From the NCBI GenBank assembly GCA_018664265.1, contig JABJOR010000219.1:1-6114 (forward strand): DNA of 6,114 nt. Reading direction: 5' to 3'. The translations under genes and the position numbers were made by a program. The stretch comes from Rhodospirillales bacterium (GTDB lineage: Bacteria > Pseudomonadota > Alphaproteobacteria > Rhodospirillales > Casp-alpha2). The first letter of the stretch is position 1; each line of letters starts with the position of its first letter. Below the pieces are notes generated by a model. That model was not told where the DNA came from and searched no databases. It saw only the letters and a program-made list of their open reading frames with translations. This document shows positions 1 to 6,114 of the stretch, in pieces.

Positions 1-165
1 GACAAAAAAGTGCAAATGCAAGGAACAGAAGGTGAAACAGGCACAGGATTTGGATTACACCTGTGCAAAAAAATGGCCGAATTGAATGGTGGAGAAATTT
101 TTGCCGAAAGTATCATTGGTGAGGGATCGGTTTTTTCTTTCACATTGCCTTTACAAGGCAGCTAA
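1..165 (+). CDS. C-terminal end of a sensor histidine kinase (partial, 5' end off window)
   Basis: The frame is open from the first base and ends at TAA (163-165), giving 54 residues. It shows the end of a HATPase_c ATP-binding domain: a G2 box GTGFGL at residues 14-19, then LCKKMAELNGGEI (21-33) and a closing segment GEGSVFSFTLPL (40-51). This is the usual end of a histidine kinase in which nothing follows the ATPase domain, so no receiver domain is attached at the C-terminus. The sensor, HisKA and N-box portions lie outside the window, so input and partner are unknown. It is a different gene from the kinase at the other end of the window: the G2 box reads GTGFGL here and GLGLGL there, and the strand is opposite. 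It converges on the DUF2189-type gene with 35 bp between stop codons. The domain call is secure. The identity of the whole protein is not. Confidence 0.9.
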   Translation, partial: DKKVQMQGTEGETGTGFGLHLCKKMAELNGGEIFAESIIGEGSVFSFTLPLQGS

Positions 166-200
166 GCATTCACCCACACAAAGGCTATTTAATCTCTGCT

Positions 201-1016
201 TCACGTTTCAGAAGAAACACCACGGCGATACAGATGCCACGTAGCATGGCCCAAAACTGGCATTGTTACAAATAATCCAACAAAACCTGAAAGCATTGAA
301 ATACCCATCAATGCAGCAATCGTTGCGCACCAGAACGCCATAATTTTTGGATTAAGAATAACAAACCGGACACTGGTTACCATGGCAGTAATAAAATCAA
401 TATCACGATGGAACAACATGGGAATCGATATCACAGAATAGGAGAACACTCCAAAAGCGATAACCGCCCCCGTAATATTTCCAACCACCAAAAACAATAA
501 GCCGGCTGGTGTGGTGAAAACGATATTGAGTAGCTCAGAAAAACTGAAAAACCTGAATCCTACAAATCCGAAGGATAACAAAGCCGCAATATCCATCCAG
601 ATGAACAGGGAGAATCCGGTAACCAGAGCCATCCATCCCAGATCGCGGCTAAACATAGCCTTGAGAGACCCCATTACCACTGCAAAGGAAATATCTTTTT
701 CTTCTTCCAAATTTTGGCTGACAACATAAAATCCGCTGGCAATGAACGGGGCAATCAAGGCGAAGCCTGCGGCCAGTGGGTAAACCAGATAAGGCAGATT
801 AAAATACATCAATAAGGCAACCAGGCTCCATCCACCCACGACGTAGATACCGCCGAAGAATAATCCATACCTCGGTGCTTCACCAAAGTCTCGAAGTCCG
901 GCGCCCAATGCTTCCAGTAAATCACTTATTTCTATTTTATTGACGATCGGTAATGGTGCCCGTTTAGGCGTAGTAACCGAAGGTTCAGACCCTATTTCAC
1001 TTGCAGCTTGAATCAC
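201..1016 (-). CDS. DUF2189-family integral membrane protein
   Basis: The predicted protein has 271 residues. An N-terminal soluble stretch of about 48 residues is followed by hydrophobic segments at roughly 50-72, 76-100, 128-152, 168-198 and 225-252, so it should be a five- or six-pass inner-membrane protein. The pattern matches the alphaproteobacterial DUF2189 family as I know it: a polar N-terminus leading into a DLLEALGAGLRDF helix (32-44), an FHRDID loop (202-207) before a helix ending at N222-P223, and a terminal PVLGHATWHLYRR block (253-265). The biochemical function of the family is unknown to me. There is no signal peptide. The start is GTG (1016-1014), chosen because GGGAGAG lies 8 nt upstream and the next in-frame Met (about residue 70) would remove the first membrane segment. 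It is transcribed alone from its own leader, separated from the upstream operon by a terminator. Confidence 0.85.
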   Translation of the reverse strand: MIQAASEIGSEPSVTTPKRAPLPIVNKIEISDLLEALGAGLRDFGEAPRYGLFFGGIYVVGGWSLVALLMYFNLPYLVYPLAAGFALIAPFIASGFYVVSQNLEEEKDISFAVVMGSLKAMFSRDLGWMALVTGFSLFIWMDIAALLSFGFVGFRFFSFSELLNIVFTTPAGLLFLVVGNITGAVIAFGVFSYSVISIPMLFHRDIDFITAMVTSVRFVILNPKIMAFWCATIAALMGISMLSGFVGLFVTMPVLGHATWHLYRRGVSSET

Positions 1017-1024
1017 GTGAAGTG

Positions 1025-1031
1025 CTCTCCC
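1025..1031 (-). promoter_or_regulatory. Ribosome binding site deciding the GTG start
   Basis: On the minus strand GGGAGAG lies 8 nt before the GTG at 1016. This is a strong Shine-Dalgarno match at good spacing, and it supports the GTG start where no ATG is available nearby. Confidence 0.75.
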
Positions 1032-1070
1032 AAAAATAGTTTAGCCGGGTTATTATTTTTATTATTACCC

Positions 1071-1083
1071 ACAATTGAATTGT
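1071..1083. promoter_or_regulatory. Short perfect inverted repeat, possible operator
   Basis: ACAATT-G-AATTGT is a perfect 6 bp inverted repeat with a 1 bp centre. It sits just downstream of the predicted transcription start of the DUF2189 gene, where a repressor could block initiation. A related CAATTG core recurs at 1103-1108, within the predicted promoter spacer. The AT-rich context makes chance palindromes common, and I cannot name a regulator. Confidence 0.3.
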
Positions 1084-1094
1084 GTATATTTCAT

Positions 1095-1122
1095 AGTATA
1101 TCCAATTGTTGATTCGAGCCAA
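1095..1122 (-). promoter_or_regulatory. Putative sigma-70 promoter of the DUF2189 gene
   Basis: On the minus strand TTGGCT (1122-1117, 4 of 6 matches to TTGACA) is followed after 16 bp by TATACT (1100-1095, 5 of 6 matches to TATAAT). Transcription would begin near 1088 and give a leader of about 70 nt. The surrounding sequence is very AT-rich, so chance matches are easy. The position, directly downstream of the previous operon's terminator, makes the call reasonable. Confidence 0.5.
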
Positions 1123-1164
1123 GTAATTTTTAGATTTATTCTAATTCCAACTTTCTGTCTGGCC

Positions 1165-1197
1165 AAAACAAAAGCCGACCACATAAAGGTCGGCTTT
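1165..1197 (-). terminator. Rho-independent terminator of the kinase-to-M81 operon
   Basis: AAAGCCGACC (1171-1180) and GGTCGGCTTT (1188-1197) form a perfect 10 bp stem with a 7 nt loop. Read on the minus strand, the stem runs into TTTTGTTTT (1173-1165), a proper T-rich tract. On the plus strand the tract is limited to the three Ts of the stem, so termination should mainly act leftward. It begins 31 nt after the stop codon of the M81-type gene and marks the end of that operon. Confidence 0.9.
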
Positions 1198-1228
1198 CAT
1201 TAGTGTGAGATACCCGACTGCCAAGTAT

Positions 1229-2734
1229 TTATGACGGCATCTCATAATTGGGAAGCTCCGGGCAATCCGGGTCCAGAGGGTAAATTGGCCTTCTGACTTT
1301 TTTAAATTTAAAGAGGCTGTTATCACTACTTGTAACGCCGACTCCATTGCATGGTATCTCATGACTGGCAATGGCTTGAAATCCTGCACGATAATGAATT
1401 CGAGATTTCAAAACCAGGTAGCGCTTTTCCGTAGGCTCTATTCCGACGCTGCGAAAACACCCCAGATCAAATGGTTCCGTATGATCGGAGCACACCACAA
1501 TCTGCACCTTGCCCGTATCAAGGACAGCCGTTTTCCCCATGGACTCGCGGGTGCCCCGTCCCATGGGAACCGTAATAATGAAATCACCATCCGTAATAGC
1601 GCGAATCTTCCCGCTTATTCGCAAAGGCTCTCCATCCATGCCAATGTCTGGCATATCAACCTTCCCACCCAGATCAATCGTTATGTCGCTTCCAACACCT
1701 GCGGCTTCCATTTTGGATACGGCAACAGGGTCACACACGCCAAACACTGCGACGTCCTCAAGTTCCTGTTCGATAATTTCCTTTATGACTGCCATTGTAT
1801 CCTGCGTTCCGCCAGAGGCTGAATTGTCAGCATGATCAAGCAAAACTACGGGGCCGCCCGTAATCTGCTTTGCCTTGGAAATCGTTTCTGAGAGCGGCTC
1901 AGAATGAAACAACCATCCGTCTTTTTCCCGCCAGGCTTCGCTCAATAAACGATTGCAAGCGGCCTCAGCCAATGCTGCGTCGTCATCAGCAATCGTGACA
2001 ACAGACAACCCTGCATCATGGAAATCCGCCAGAGGAAACCCGCCGAAAACACTGGCCGCCAGCAAGCCGTTTGCTTCTTCTTCACGTGCCAGTTTAATCA
2101 TTGGCCCCATGGGGCGATCACCATGGCCCATACGCAAGGTCTGGGCTAAAATTGGACGTTGCCCCCACGTCATGATAGGTTTTATCTCGCCGTTTAATGC
2201 CCGCACCATAATGTTCCCGGCATGCTCGCCGGCTTCATACATATCGATATGAGGATAGGTTTTATAGCCAACAAGGACACTGCAATTATCAATAATATCC
2301 TGTGTAATATTTGCATGCAGATCAAAACTTGCCGCAATAGGCAGATCAGGTGCTATTTCACGAATACGACGAAGCAGTGTTCCTTCACCATCATCTGTGG
2401 TCTCGGCAACCATTGCACCATGCAAATCCAGAAAACAGACATCACAGCCCGCAGCAACAGAGTCACAAATCGCATCGCACATGTTTGCAAAGGCATGGGC
2501 ATCAACATGCCCGCTAGGCGCAGCATTGCCCGCAACGGGGGTGACAATATCCATCCCTTCACGATCGGCGACATCGAGAAGCCCACCAAGGCCTGTCCCC
2601 GTTCCTTTATAGCGGCGATAGACTTCCTTCCCGGTGGGGAGCTCGGGGCTGCCAAATCGAGACAAAGGCGTTGGAACGGGGGAAAATGTATTGGTTTCAT
2701 GTTCCATCATGGCAACAACGGCACGTCTTTTCAT
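1229..2734 (-). CDS. M81 family metallopeptidase / MlrC-like protein
   Basis: The protein has 501 residues, a full length for the M81 (MlrC, formerly DUF1485) family. The N-terminal domain shows HETNTFSP (12-19), LDLHGAM (102-108), SFDLHAN (136-142) and YPHIDMYEAGEHA (160-172). The C-terminal domain begins near LLDHADNSASGGTQD (298-312). The His/Asp residues D103, H105, D138, H140 and H162 are candidate zinc ligands. That is inferred from conservation in the family and not demonstrated here. The founding member opens linearised microcystin in sphingomonads. Most relatives have no known natural substrate, and no mlrA, mlrB or mlrD partner is visible, so microcystin degradation should not be assumed. 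There is no signal peptide or membrane segment, so the enzyme is probably cytosolic. The ATG at 2734 has AGGGA 7 nt upstream. The gene follows the oxygenase by 27 bp, is the last in the operon and ends before a strong terminator. Confidence 0.92.
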   Translation of the reverse strand: MKRRAVVAMMEHETNTFSPVPTPLSRFGSPELPTGKEVYRRYKGTGTGLGGLLDVADREGMDIVTPVAGNAAPSGHVDAHAFANMCDAICDSVAAGCDVCFLDLHGAMVAETTDDGEGTLLRRIREIAPDLPIAASFDLHANITQDIIDNCSVLVGYKTYPHIDMYEAGEHAGNIMVRALNGEIKPIMTWGQRPILAQTLRMGHGDRPMGPMIKLAREEEANGLLAASVFGGFPLADFHDAGLSVVTIADDDAALAEAACNRLLSEAWREKDGWLFHSEPLSETISKAKQITGGPVVLLDHADNSASGGTQDTMAVIKEIIEQELEDVAVFGVCDPVAVSKMEAAGVGSDITIDLGGKVDMPDIGMDGEPLRISGKIRAITDGDFIITVPMGRGTRESMGKTAVLDTGKVQIVVCSDHTEPFDLGCFRSVGIEPTEKRYLVLKSRIHYRAGFQAIASHEIPCNGVGVTSSDNSLFKFKKVRRPIYPLDPDCPELPNYEMPS

Positions 2735-2741
2735 TTCTATG

Positions 2742-2746
2742 TCCCT
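2742..2746 (-). promoter_or_regulatory. Ribosome binding site of the M81-type gene
   Basis: AGGGA on the minus strand lies 7 nt before the ATG at 2734, inside the 27 bp gap after the oxygenase stop codon. It fixes the start and suggests that this gene initiates independently within the shared transcript. Confidence 0.75.
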
Positions 2747-2761
2747 ATGTTTATTGGGTTT

Positions 2762-3940
2762 TCAGGTAAACTCTAGCGCCTGATGATTATAAAGTTCCAG
2801 CAAGAACTCCTGCGTTGCAGGATGATCTAAAAGCGCAGGATAGCTTTCTACGGAAACCATATCCTCTTTCATAAATAATTGAATAACCGAGAGCAGGCTT
2901 TCATCGATGGCAAAGCTTTGTGTATCGAAGCCAAGATAAAACCTGCCAGATGAAGATTCCGTTATGGCAAATTTGACGTATTCCGGCTTGATCAAACCAG
3001 CGCCTTCTTTCAAGGACGCTTCCAGCGCATCAGCAGATAGTAAATCATCGCGCTCACTGTATTCACCAAAGTCCTCGTGGGATGATTCTGTGAAAAACTC
3101 CACCAACCACTGGGTAAAACCCTTGGCATTCAGTTGCTCGGTGAGGCTATCCCTTAGATGATCAACGGCAGATGTGCTGATAGAAAACCCCGCACTGTCA
3201 GAGCCCAGCCCTTGCGCCACATAGCGTTTATCCATGTCCTCAAACTCAGACAGGTATTGACCATAACCACTAAACAGTTCGGACAGTTTGGGGCCCAAAA
3301 TTCCAACGGAGAACGTCAAAGCGCTTTCTGTCGTAACTCCTTCATGCCCAAATCTCGGCGGTATGTAGAGTACATCACCACAACTGACTTCGATTTCATC
3401 ACCTTCAAAGCCATCCACAAGAACCTTGAAATCCATTCCTTGGATACAGATTTCCTCTTTCAGTTCCGTACGGCTGATTTTCCAGCGCCGCTTACCCTGC
3501 CCCTGAGTCAGAAAGACATGGTAGGTATCCAGATGGGGTCCAACAGAGCCACCTTCTTCCGAATAGCTGACCATAATGTCATCAAGCAACCAGCGCGGGG
3601 AAAAATTGAAATGACGCAACAGTTTTGCAGTCTCCGGGTGGAACTGCTCCACATTTTGTATCAGCAGGCTCCAATCCTTATCGCCGGCTGTAGCAAAATC
3701 TTCTTCTGCAAAAGGACCATAGCCACAGGACCAGTCCTGATGCTCACCAGCGGTTTTGATAAATCTTGAGCGGGGAACCTCTTCCATAGACAAACCAGCC
3801 AGTTCTTCTGGCGTGATATACCCGCTTATCTCATCTTGCGAAATGGCGCCACGGACAACGAACGGTTTTTTGTTCCAGTAGAGTTCATAAAAATCTCTGG
3901 CTGAAGGCATGGTTTCAAGAATAACGATTTGATCAGGCAT
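2762..3940 (-). CDS. roxA: JmjC/cupin 2-oxoglutarate oxygenase, ribosomal protein L16 arginine hydroxylase type (RoxA/YcfD-like)
   Basis: The 392-residue protein is close to the length of E. coli YcfD/RoxA, which hydroxylates an arginine of ribosomal protein L16 using O2, Fe(II) and 2-oxoglutarate. The N-terminus has the family segment FYELYWNKKPFVVRGA (17-32). The catalytic core contains MVSYSEEGGSVGPHLDTYHV (123-142), giving the iron ligands H136 and D138, then QGQGKRRW (146-153) with R151 as the likely 2-oxoglutarate anchor, and GDVLYIPPRFGHEG (188-201), giving the third ligand H199. After the core come FSGYGQYL (223-230), a helical part with QWLVEFFTESSHE (277-289) that matches the dimerisation region, and a C-terminal winged-helix-like part. 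All three metal ligands are present, so activity is expected. L16 as substrate is inferred from homology. The ATG overlaps the upstream NTF2-like stop codon (TAATG), which indicates translational coupling. Confidence 0.88.
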   Translation of the reverse strand: MPDQIVILETMPSARDFYELYWNKKPFVVRGAISQDEISGYITPEELAGLSMEEVPRSRFIKTAGEHQDWSCGYGPFAEEDFATAGDKDWSLLIQNVEQFHPETAKLLRHFNFSPRWLLDDIMVSYSEEGGSVGPHLDTYHVFLTQGQGKRRWKISRTELKEEICIQGMDFKVLVDGFEGDEIEVSCGDVLYIPPRFGHEGVTTESALTFSVGILGPKLSELFSGYGQYLSEFEDMDKRYVAQGLGSDSAGFSISTSAVDHLRDSLTEQLNAKGFTQWLVEFFTESSHEDFGEYSERDDLLSADALEASLKEGAGLIKPEYVKFAITESSSGRFYLGFDTQSFAIDESLLSVIQLFMKEDMVSVESYPALLDHPATQEFLLELYNHQALEFT

Positions 3941-4293
3941 TAACGTTCAACTTCTATCAAGTGGATCAGGCCTTCAACATCAAAATAGAGGCGTTCAAAG
4001 CCCGTACTGCGTGCGCCGCCCAGGGTTATGGCAAAGTCAAATCCAACACAATTTTTCGTAAGAACATTAAAATTCTCACCATCCCAATGAACATCCGGAT
4101 TTGTCATAAAAAATTGCTGCATCATGGAAAGAATTGACTTAAGCCCCTTATGGTCTCCAACGCTACTGGACCGATAGACAGCATTGGACGCAAGCATCAT
4201 CTCGATCCTTGCCAAATCATGTGTATTTGACGCTTCAACATAGGCTTGTGCTTTTGTCACCAATAAGGCGACAGTATCTTCATTATCAGGCAT
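3940..4293 (-). CDS. NTF2-like / SnoaL-like small protein
   Basis: This 117-residue soluble protein has the layout of a single-domain NTF2/SnoaL-like fold. An N-terminal helix (about 5-22, with AQAYVEASNTHDLARIEMML at 16-35) precedes a short segment YRSSSVGDHKGLKSI (40-54). Strands follow in which FDFAITLGG (85-93), TGFERLYFDVEGLIHLIEV (97-115) give the typical paired-strand ending with G-x-E and a turn DVEG. Members of this fold are small enzymes or ligand-binding subunits, and the sequence does not say which. No catalytic residues can be assigned with confidence. The gene starts 22 bp after the kinase and its TAA shares one base with the oxygenase ATG, so it is almost certainly co-expressed with both. 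A small-ligand or partner-protein role linked to either neighbour is possible but unproven. Confidence 0.75.
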   Translation of the reverse strand: MPDNEDTVALLVTKAQAYVEASNTHDLARIEMMLASNAVYRSSSVGDHKGLKSILSMMQQFFMTNPDVHWDGENFNVLTKNCVGFDFAITLGGARSTGFERLYFDVEGLIHLIEVER

Positions 4294-4300
4294 TTAAAAT

Positions 4301-4306
4301 CTCTTT
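4301..4306 (-). promoter_or_regulatory. Weak ribosome binding site of the NTF2-like gene
   Basis: AAAGAG on the minus strand lies 7 nt before the ATG at 4293, in the 22 bp gap after the kinase stop. The match to the Shine-Dalgarno consensus is partial. Translation may also be helped by ribosomes finishing the kinase gene. Confidence 0.45.
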
Positions 4307-4315
4307 GGGCGGTCT

Positions 4316-6106
4316 TTAATTACAGACTGCTCTTTCTTTCGGGAATGTAATTGTTGCAGTTGTACCAAGGCCATGTTCACTTTGAAGCTGGAAATCAGCT
4401 TGATGCAGCTTGGCAACAATCTGGACAATCGTCAATCCGAGGCCAAGACCTTCGTTGCTGCTGATCTGGCTTGGGCTCATGCGTCCAAAATTTTCCAGAA
4501 CATGAGGAATAGCCTCTTCTTCAATACCCTGCCCGGTATCTCTTACAAGAACACAGATTTCGCCGTTATCTGTTACATCGGCTTTTAAAGCCACTATTCC
4601 ACCATTTCGATTATATTTAATGGCATTCAACAGAAGATTAACGATAATCTGGCGGAAATATTTTTTATCCGCCAACAACCTTGGGGTGCCTTCAGCAACA
4701 TCCGAGACAATCTTAATATTGTTTTGTCTGGTTTGGTAATCCAGACTTTCCACGCATTTGCTCAATTGTTTAGCGATATTCAGGCTCTCTTCCTTTAGCT
4801 CAGAATCTGATGAACTGATTTCAGTAGCATCCAGAATTCGATCGACATGTCCTAACAAAATATCGCCGGAGGCCTTTATATAACCCGCATATTCTCGATA
4901 TGAGCTGCTGTCAAAATTCTCGGAAATTTCACTTTCCATCATTTGCGAATATCCCAAAATTGCATTCAAGGGGGTGCGCAATTCATGACTCATATTGGCC
5001 AGGAATTCATTTTTGCTTAAATTGGCTCGTTCGGCATTCACCAGCGCAATACGAATTGAATCTTCAATGTTGGTTCGTGCATACGCCTGCTCGACGACCA
5101 ATACTGCCTGCTCCAGAATATTCAGAAGTTCTTTCTTCGGCGTCATCTTTTTGTCGGAATAAAACATAAGAGTAGCAGCCATCTCTACCCCTGCAGAAAT
5201 CGGGTAACACAAAGCGCTCTGAAGATCACAGTCCTGAACAGCTTTTGGCCAGGTGTATTCTTTGTTTTCTGGAATATTATCAACCCATTCAGAGGCGCCA
5301 CTTTTCCAGACTTTACCCATCAGGCCTTCATCAGGCTTAACTTTTACGGAATCCATTTCACGTTGAAATGTTTCATACCCTCCACCCTCAGGAATGTGCC
5401 ATACACCTGAGGAACCAAGATGTAGAGATCCGTCCATGGATTGGATACAAACATGTCCCATGAGCCAGCCTGAATAATTGCAAATTTCATCAAGAACAAT
5501 TTGGAAAACGCCCTCAATGGTATGCGAGTGATTGGCTGTCGTGGCAATGTTTAGCAGTAATTCTGAGAGTCTGTTTTTTGATTCTGCAATTTCCTCTGCC
5601 TGGCGTACATTTTCAATCGCCATTGCCGTAGCCGAGGCAAGGGCCGTCAACACGACCTGATCGTATCCGGCAAAAATACCGCTGCCATGTTTATTGAGAA
5701 CTTCTATAGCGCCAATAGTTCGACCGTGAACATTCAGAGGAGCACACAAGATGGATTCTGTCTTAAATCCTGTTTCCTTATCCACTACTGATGCAAATCG
5801 AGAATCATTATTCACATCATGAATAACAATTGTCTGGCCTTCCTTGATTGAGTACCCGACAACGCCTTGCCCCGGGTCAAGCCGCATCCCCGTTATATCA
5901 ACTGGTCCTGAGCAAGATTTACAAATCAGATCAGTATTATTATTTTCCAACAAAAAAAGGGACGCTGCTTCTGATTGCAGGTAATTCTTGATATGATCCA
6001 CACCCGTCTTGAGTGTCTCTTCAATATCCATGCTCTGGGCAAAGGAATTGTTTATACTTGTCAGCAAATCAAGCAACATGTCATGGGTGATAAACATGCC
6101 AAACAA
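4316..6106 (-). CDS. Soluble GAF-GAF sensor histidine kinase (5' end may extend off window)
   Basis: The 596-residue reading has no membrane segment or signal peptide, so it should sense a cytosolic signal. GAF1 spans about 25-168 and contains an NK-x5-F-x3-D motif (N138, K139, F145, D149) like that of cyclic-nucleotide GAF domains. A linker helix (168-190) leads to GAF2 (about 195-345), which has the SGWLMGH signature (212-218) and GLMGKVWKSG (261-270). HisKA follows with SHELRTP, giving phospho-acceptor H374. HATPase_c has an N box (NLLLNAIKYN, 490-499), a G1 box DTGQGI (523-528) and a G2 box GLGLGL (553-558). All catalytic boxes are intact. There is no C-terminal receiver and no response regulator is nearby. 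The start is uncertain: TTG at 6106 and in-frame ATGs at 6097 and 6079 are possible, none has a convincing ribosome binding site, and the frame stays open to the window edge. It heads the four-gene operon, at least as far as can be seen. Confidence 0.92.
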   Translation of the reverse strand: MFGMFITHDMLLDLLTSINNSFAQSMDIEETLKTGVDHIKNYLQSEAASLFLLENNNTDLICKSCSGPVDITGMRLDPGQGVVGYSIKEGQTIVIHDVNNDSRFASVVDKETGFKTESILCAPLNVHGRTIGAIEVLNKHGSGIFAGYDQVVLTALASATAMAIENVRQAEEIAESKNRLSELLLNIATTANHSHTIEGVFQIVLDEICNYSGWLMGHVCIQSMDGSLHLGSSGVWHIPEGGGYETFQREMDSVKVKPDEGLMGKVWKSGASEWVDNIPENKEYTWPKAVQDCDLQSALCYPISAGVEMAATLMFYSDKKMTPKKELLNILEQAVLVVEQAYARTNIEDSIRIALVNAERANLSKNEFLANMSHELRTPLNAILGYSQMMESEISENFDSSSYREYAGYIKASGDILLGHVDRILDATEISSSDSELKEESLNIAKQLSKCVESLDYQTRQNNIKIVSDVAEGTPRLLADKKYFRQIIVNLLLNAIKYNRNGGIVALKADVTDNGEICVLVRDTGQGIEEEAIPHVLENFGRMSPSQISSNEGLGLGLTIVQIVAKLHQADFQLQSEHGLGTTATITFPKERAVCN

Positions 6107-6114
6107 TGTTTGTC

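Noticed and set aside
146..160. Perfect 6 bp hairpin TGCCTT-TAC-AAGGCA near the end of the partial kinase, considered as a terminator for the convergent genes
   Set aside because: No T-rich tract follows on either strand and the stem lies within coding sequence. The 35 bp convergent gap shows no other terminator.
1049..1067. AT-rich TTATTATT repeat flanked by GGGT and ACCC, considered as a regulatory hairpin
   Set aside because: The arms pair only over the outer four bases. The inner part is a mirror or direct repeat of low complexity and not a true inverted repeat.
1229..2734. Microcystin degradation cluster
   Set aside because: Only an MlrC-type protein is present. No mlrA, mlrB or mlrD homologue is visible, and M81 proteins are widespread in bacteria that do not degrade microcystin.
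3158..3769. Plus-strand open frame of 203 codons opposite the oxygenase gene
   Set aside because: It lies fully antisense to a gene with clear family motifs, has no recognisable domain and fits a shadow frame. The same applies to the plus-strand frames at 1361-1822 and 2222-2776 opposite the M81-type gene.
1..6114. Mobile element, CRISPR, tRNA, phage or defence-system signatures
   Set aside because: No transposase, integrase, terminal repeats, spaced direct repeats, cloverleaf or defence domain could be seen. The region reads as ordinary chromosomal DNA.

Overview
The window looks like chromosomal DNA from a moderate-GC (mid-40s percent by eye) Gram-negative bacterium. It is most likely an alphaproteobacterium. 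The pointers are a DUF2189-type membrane protein, an M81/MlrC-type protein, a RoxA/YcfD-type oxygenase and a GAF domain of the 'GWxxGH' type often seen in proteobacterial sensor kinases. The taxonomic guess is an inference from gene families only. There is no sign of a mobile element, phage, tRNA, rRNA or CRISPR array.

Layout. Bases 1-165 (+) carry the last 54 codons of a histidine kinase whose remainder lies off the left edge. It converges, across only 35 bp, on a minus-strand gene for a multi-pass inner-membrane protein of the DUF2189 family (201-1016). That gene has its own leader (1017 to about 1122) with a GTG start, a good ribosome binding site, a plausible sigma-70 promoter and a small perfect inverted repeat near the predicted transcription start.

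Bases 1229-6106 hold a tight four-gene minus-strand cluster, read from right to left. The genes are a soluble GAF-GAF-HisKA-HATPase histidine kinase (4316-6106), a small NTF2/SnoaL-like protein (3940-4293), a JmjC/cupin 2-oxoglutarate oxygenase of the ribosomal-protein arginine hydroxylase type (2762-3940) and an M81/MlrC-type metallopeptidase-like protein (1229-2734). The junctions are a 22 bp gap, a 1 bp TAATG overlap and a 27 bp gap. The unit ends in a strong hairpin plus T-rich tract (1165-1197), so it reads as one operon. Its promoter is upstream of the right edge, and the kinase frame is still open there.

How the genes may work together. The kinase has an intact phospho-acceptor histidine and ATP-binding boxes but no receiver domain, and no response regulator is encoded in the window. 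The oxygenase retains its complete Fe(II)-binding triad and should hydroxylate a ribosomal protein, by family precedent L16, in an O2- and 2-oxoglutarate-dependent way. Co-transcription of a cytosolic sensor kinase, an NTF2-fold protein, a ribosomal oxygenase and a Zn-peptidase-like enzyme is the least expected feature here. Whether they form a functional pathway is not shown by the sequence. The individual genes belong to known families, and I see no clearly new gene family.
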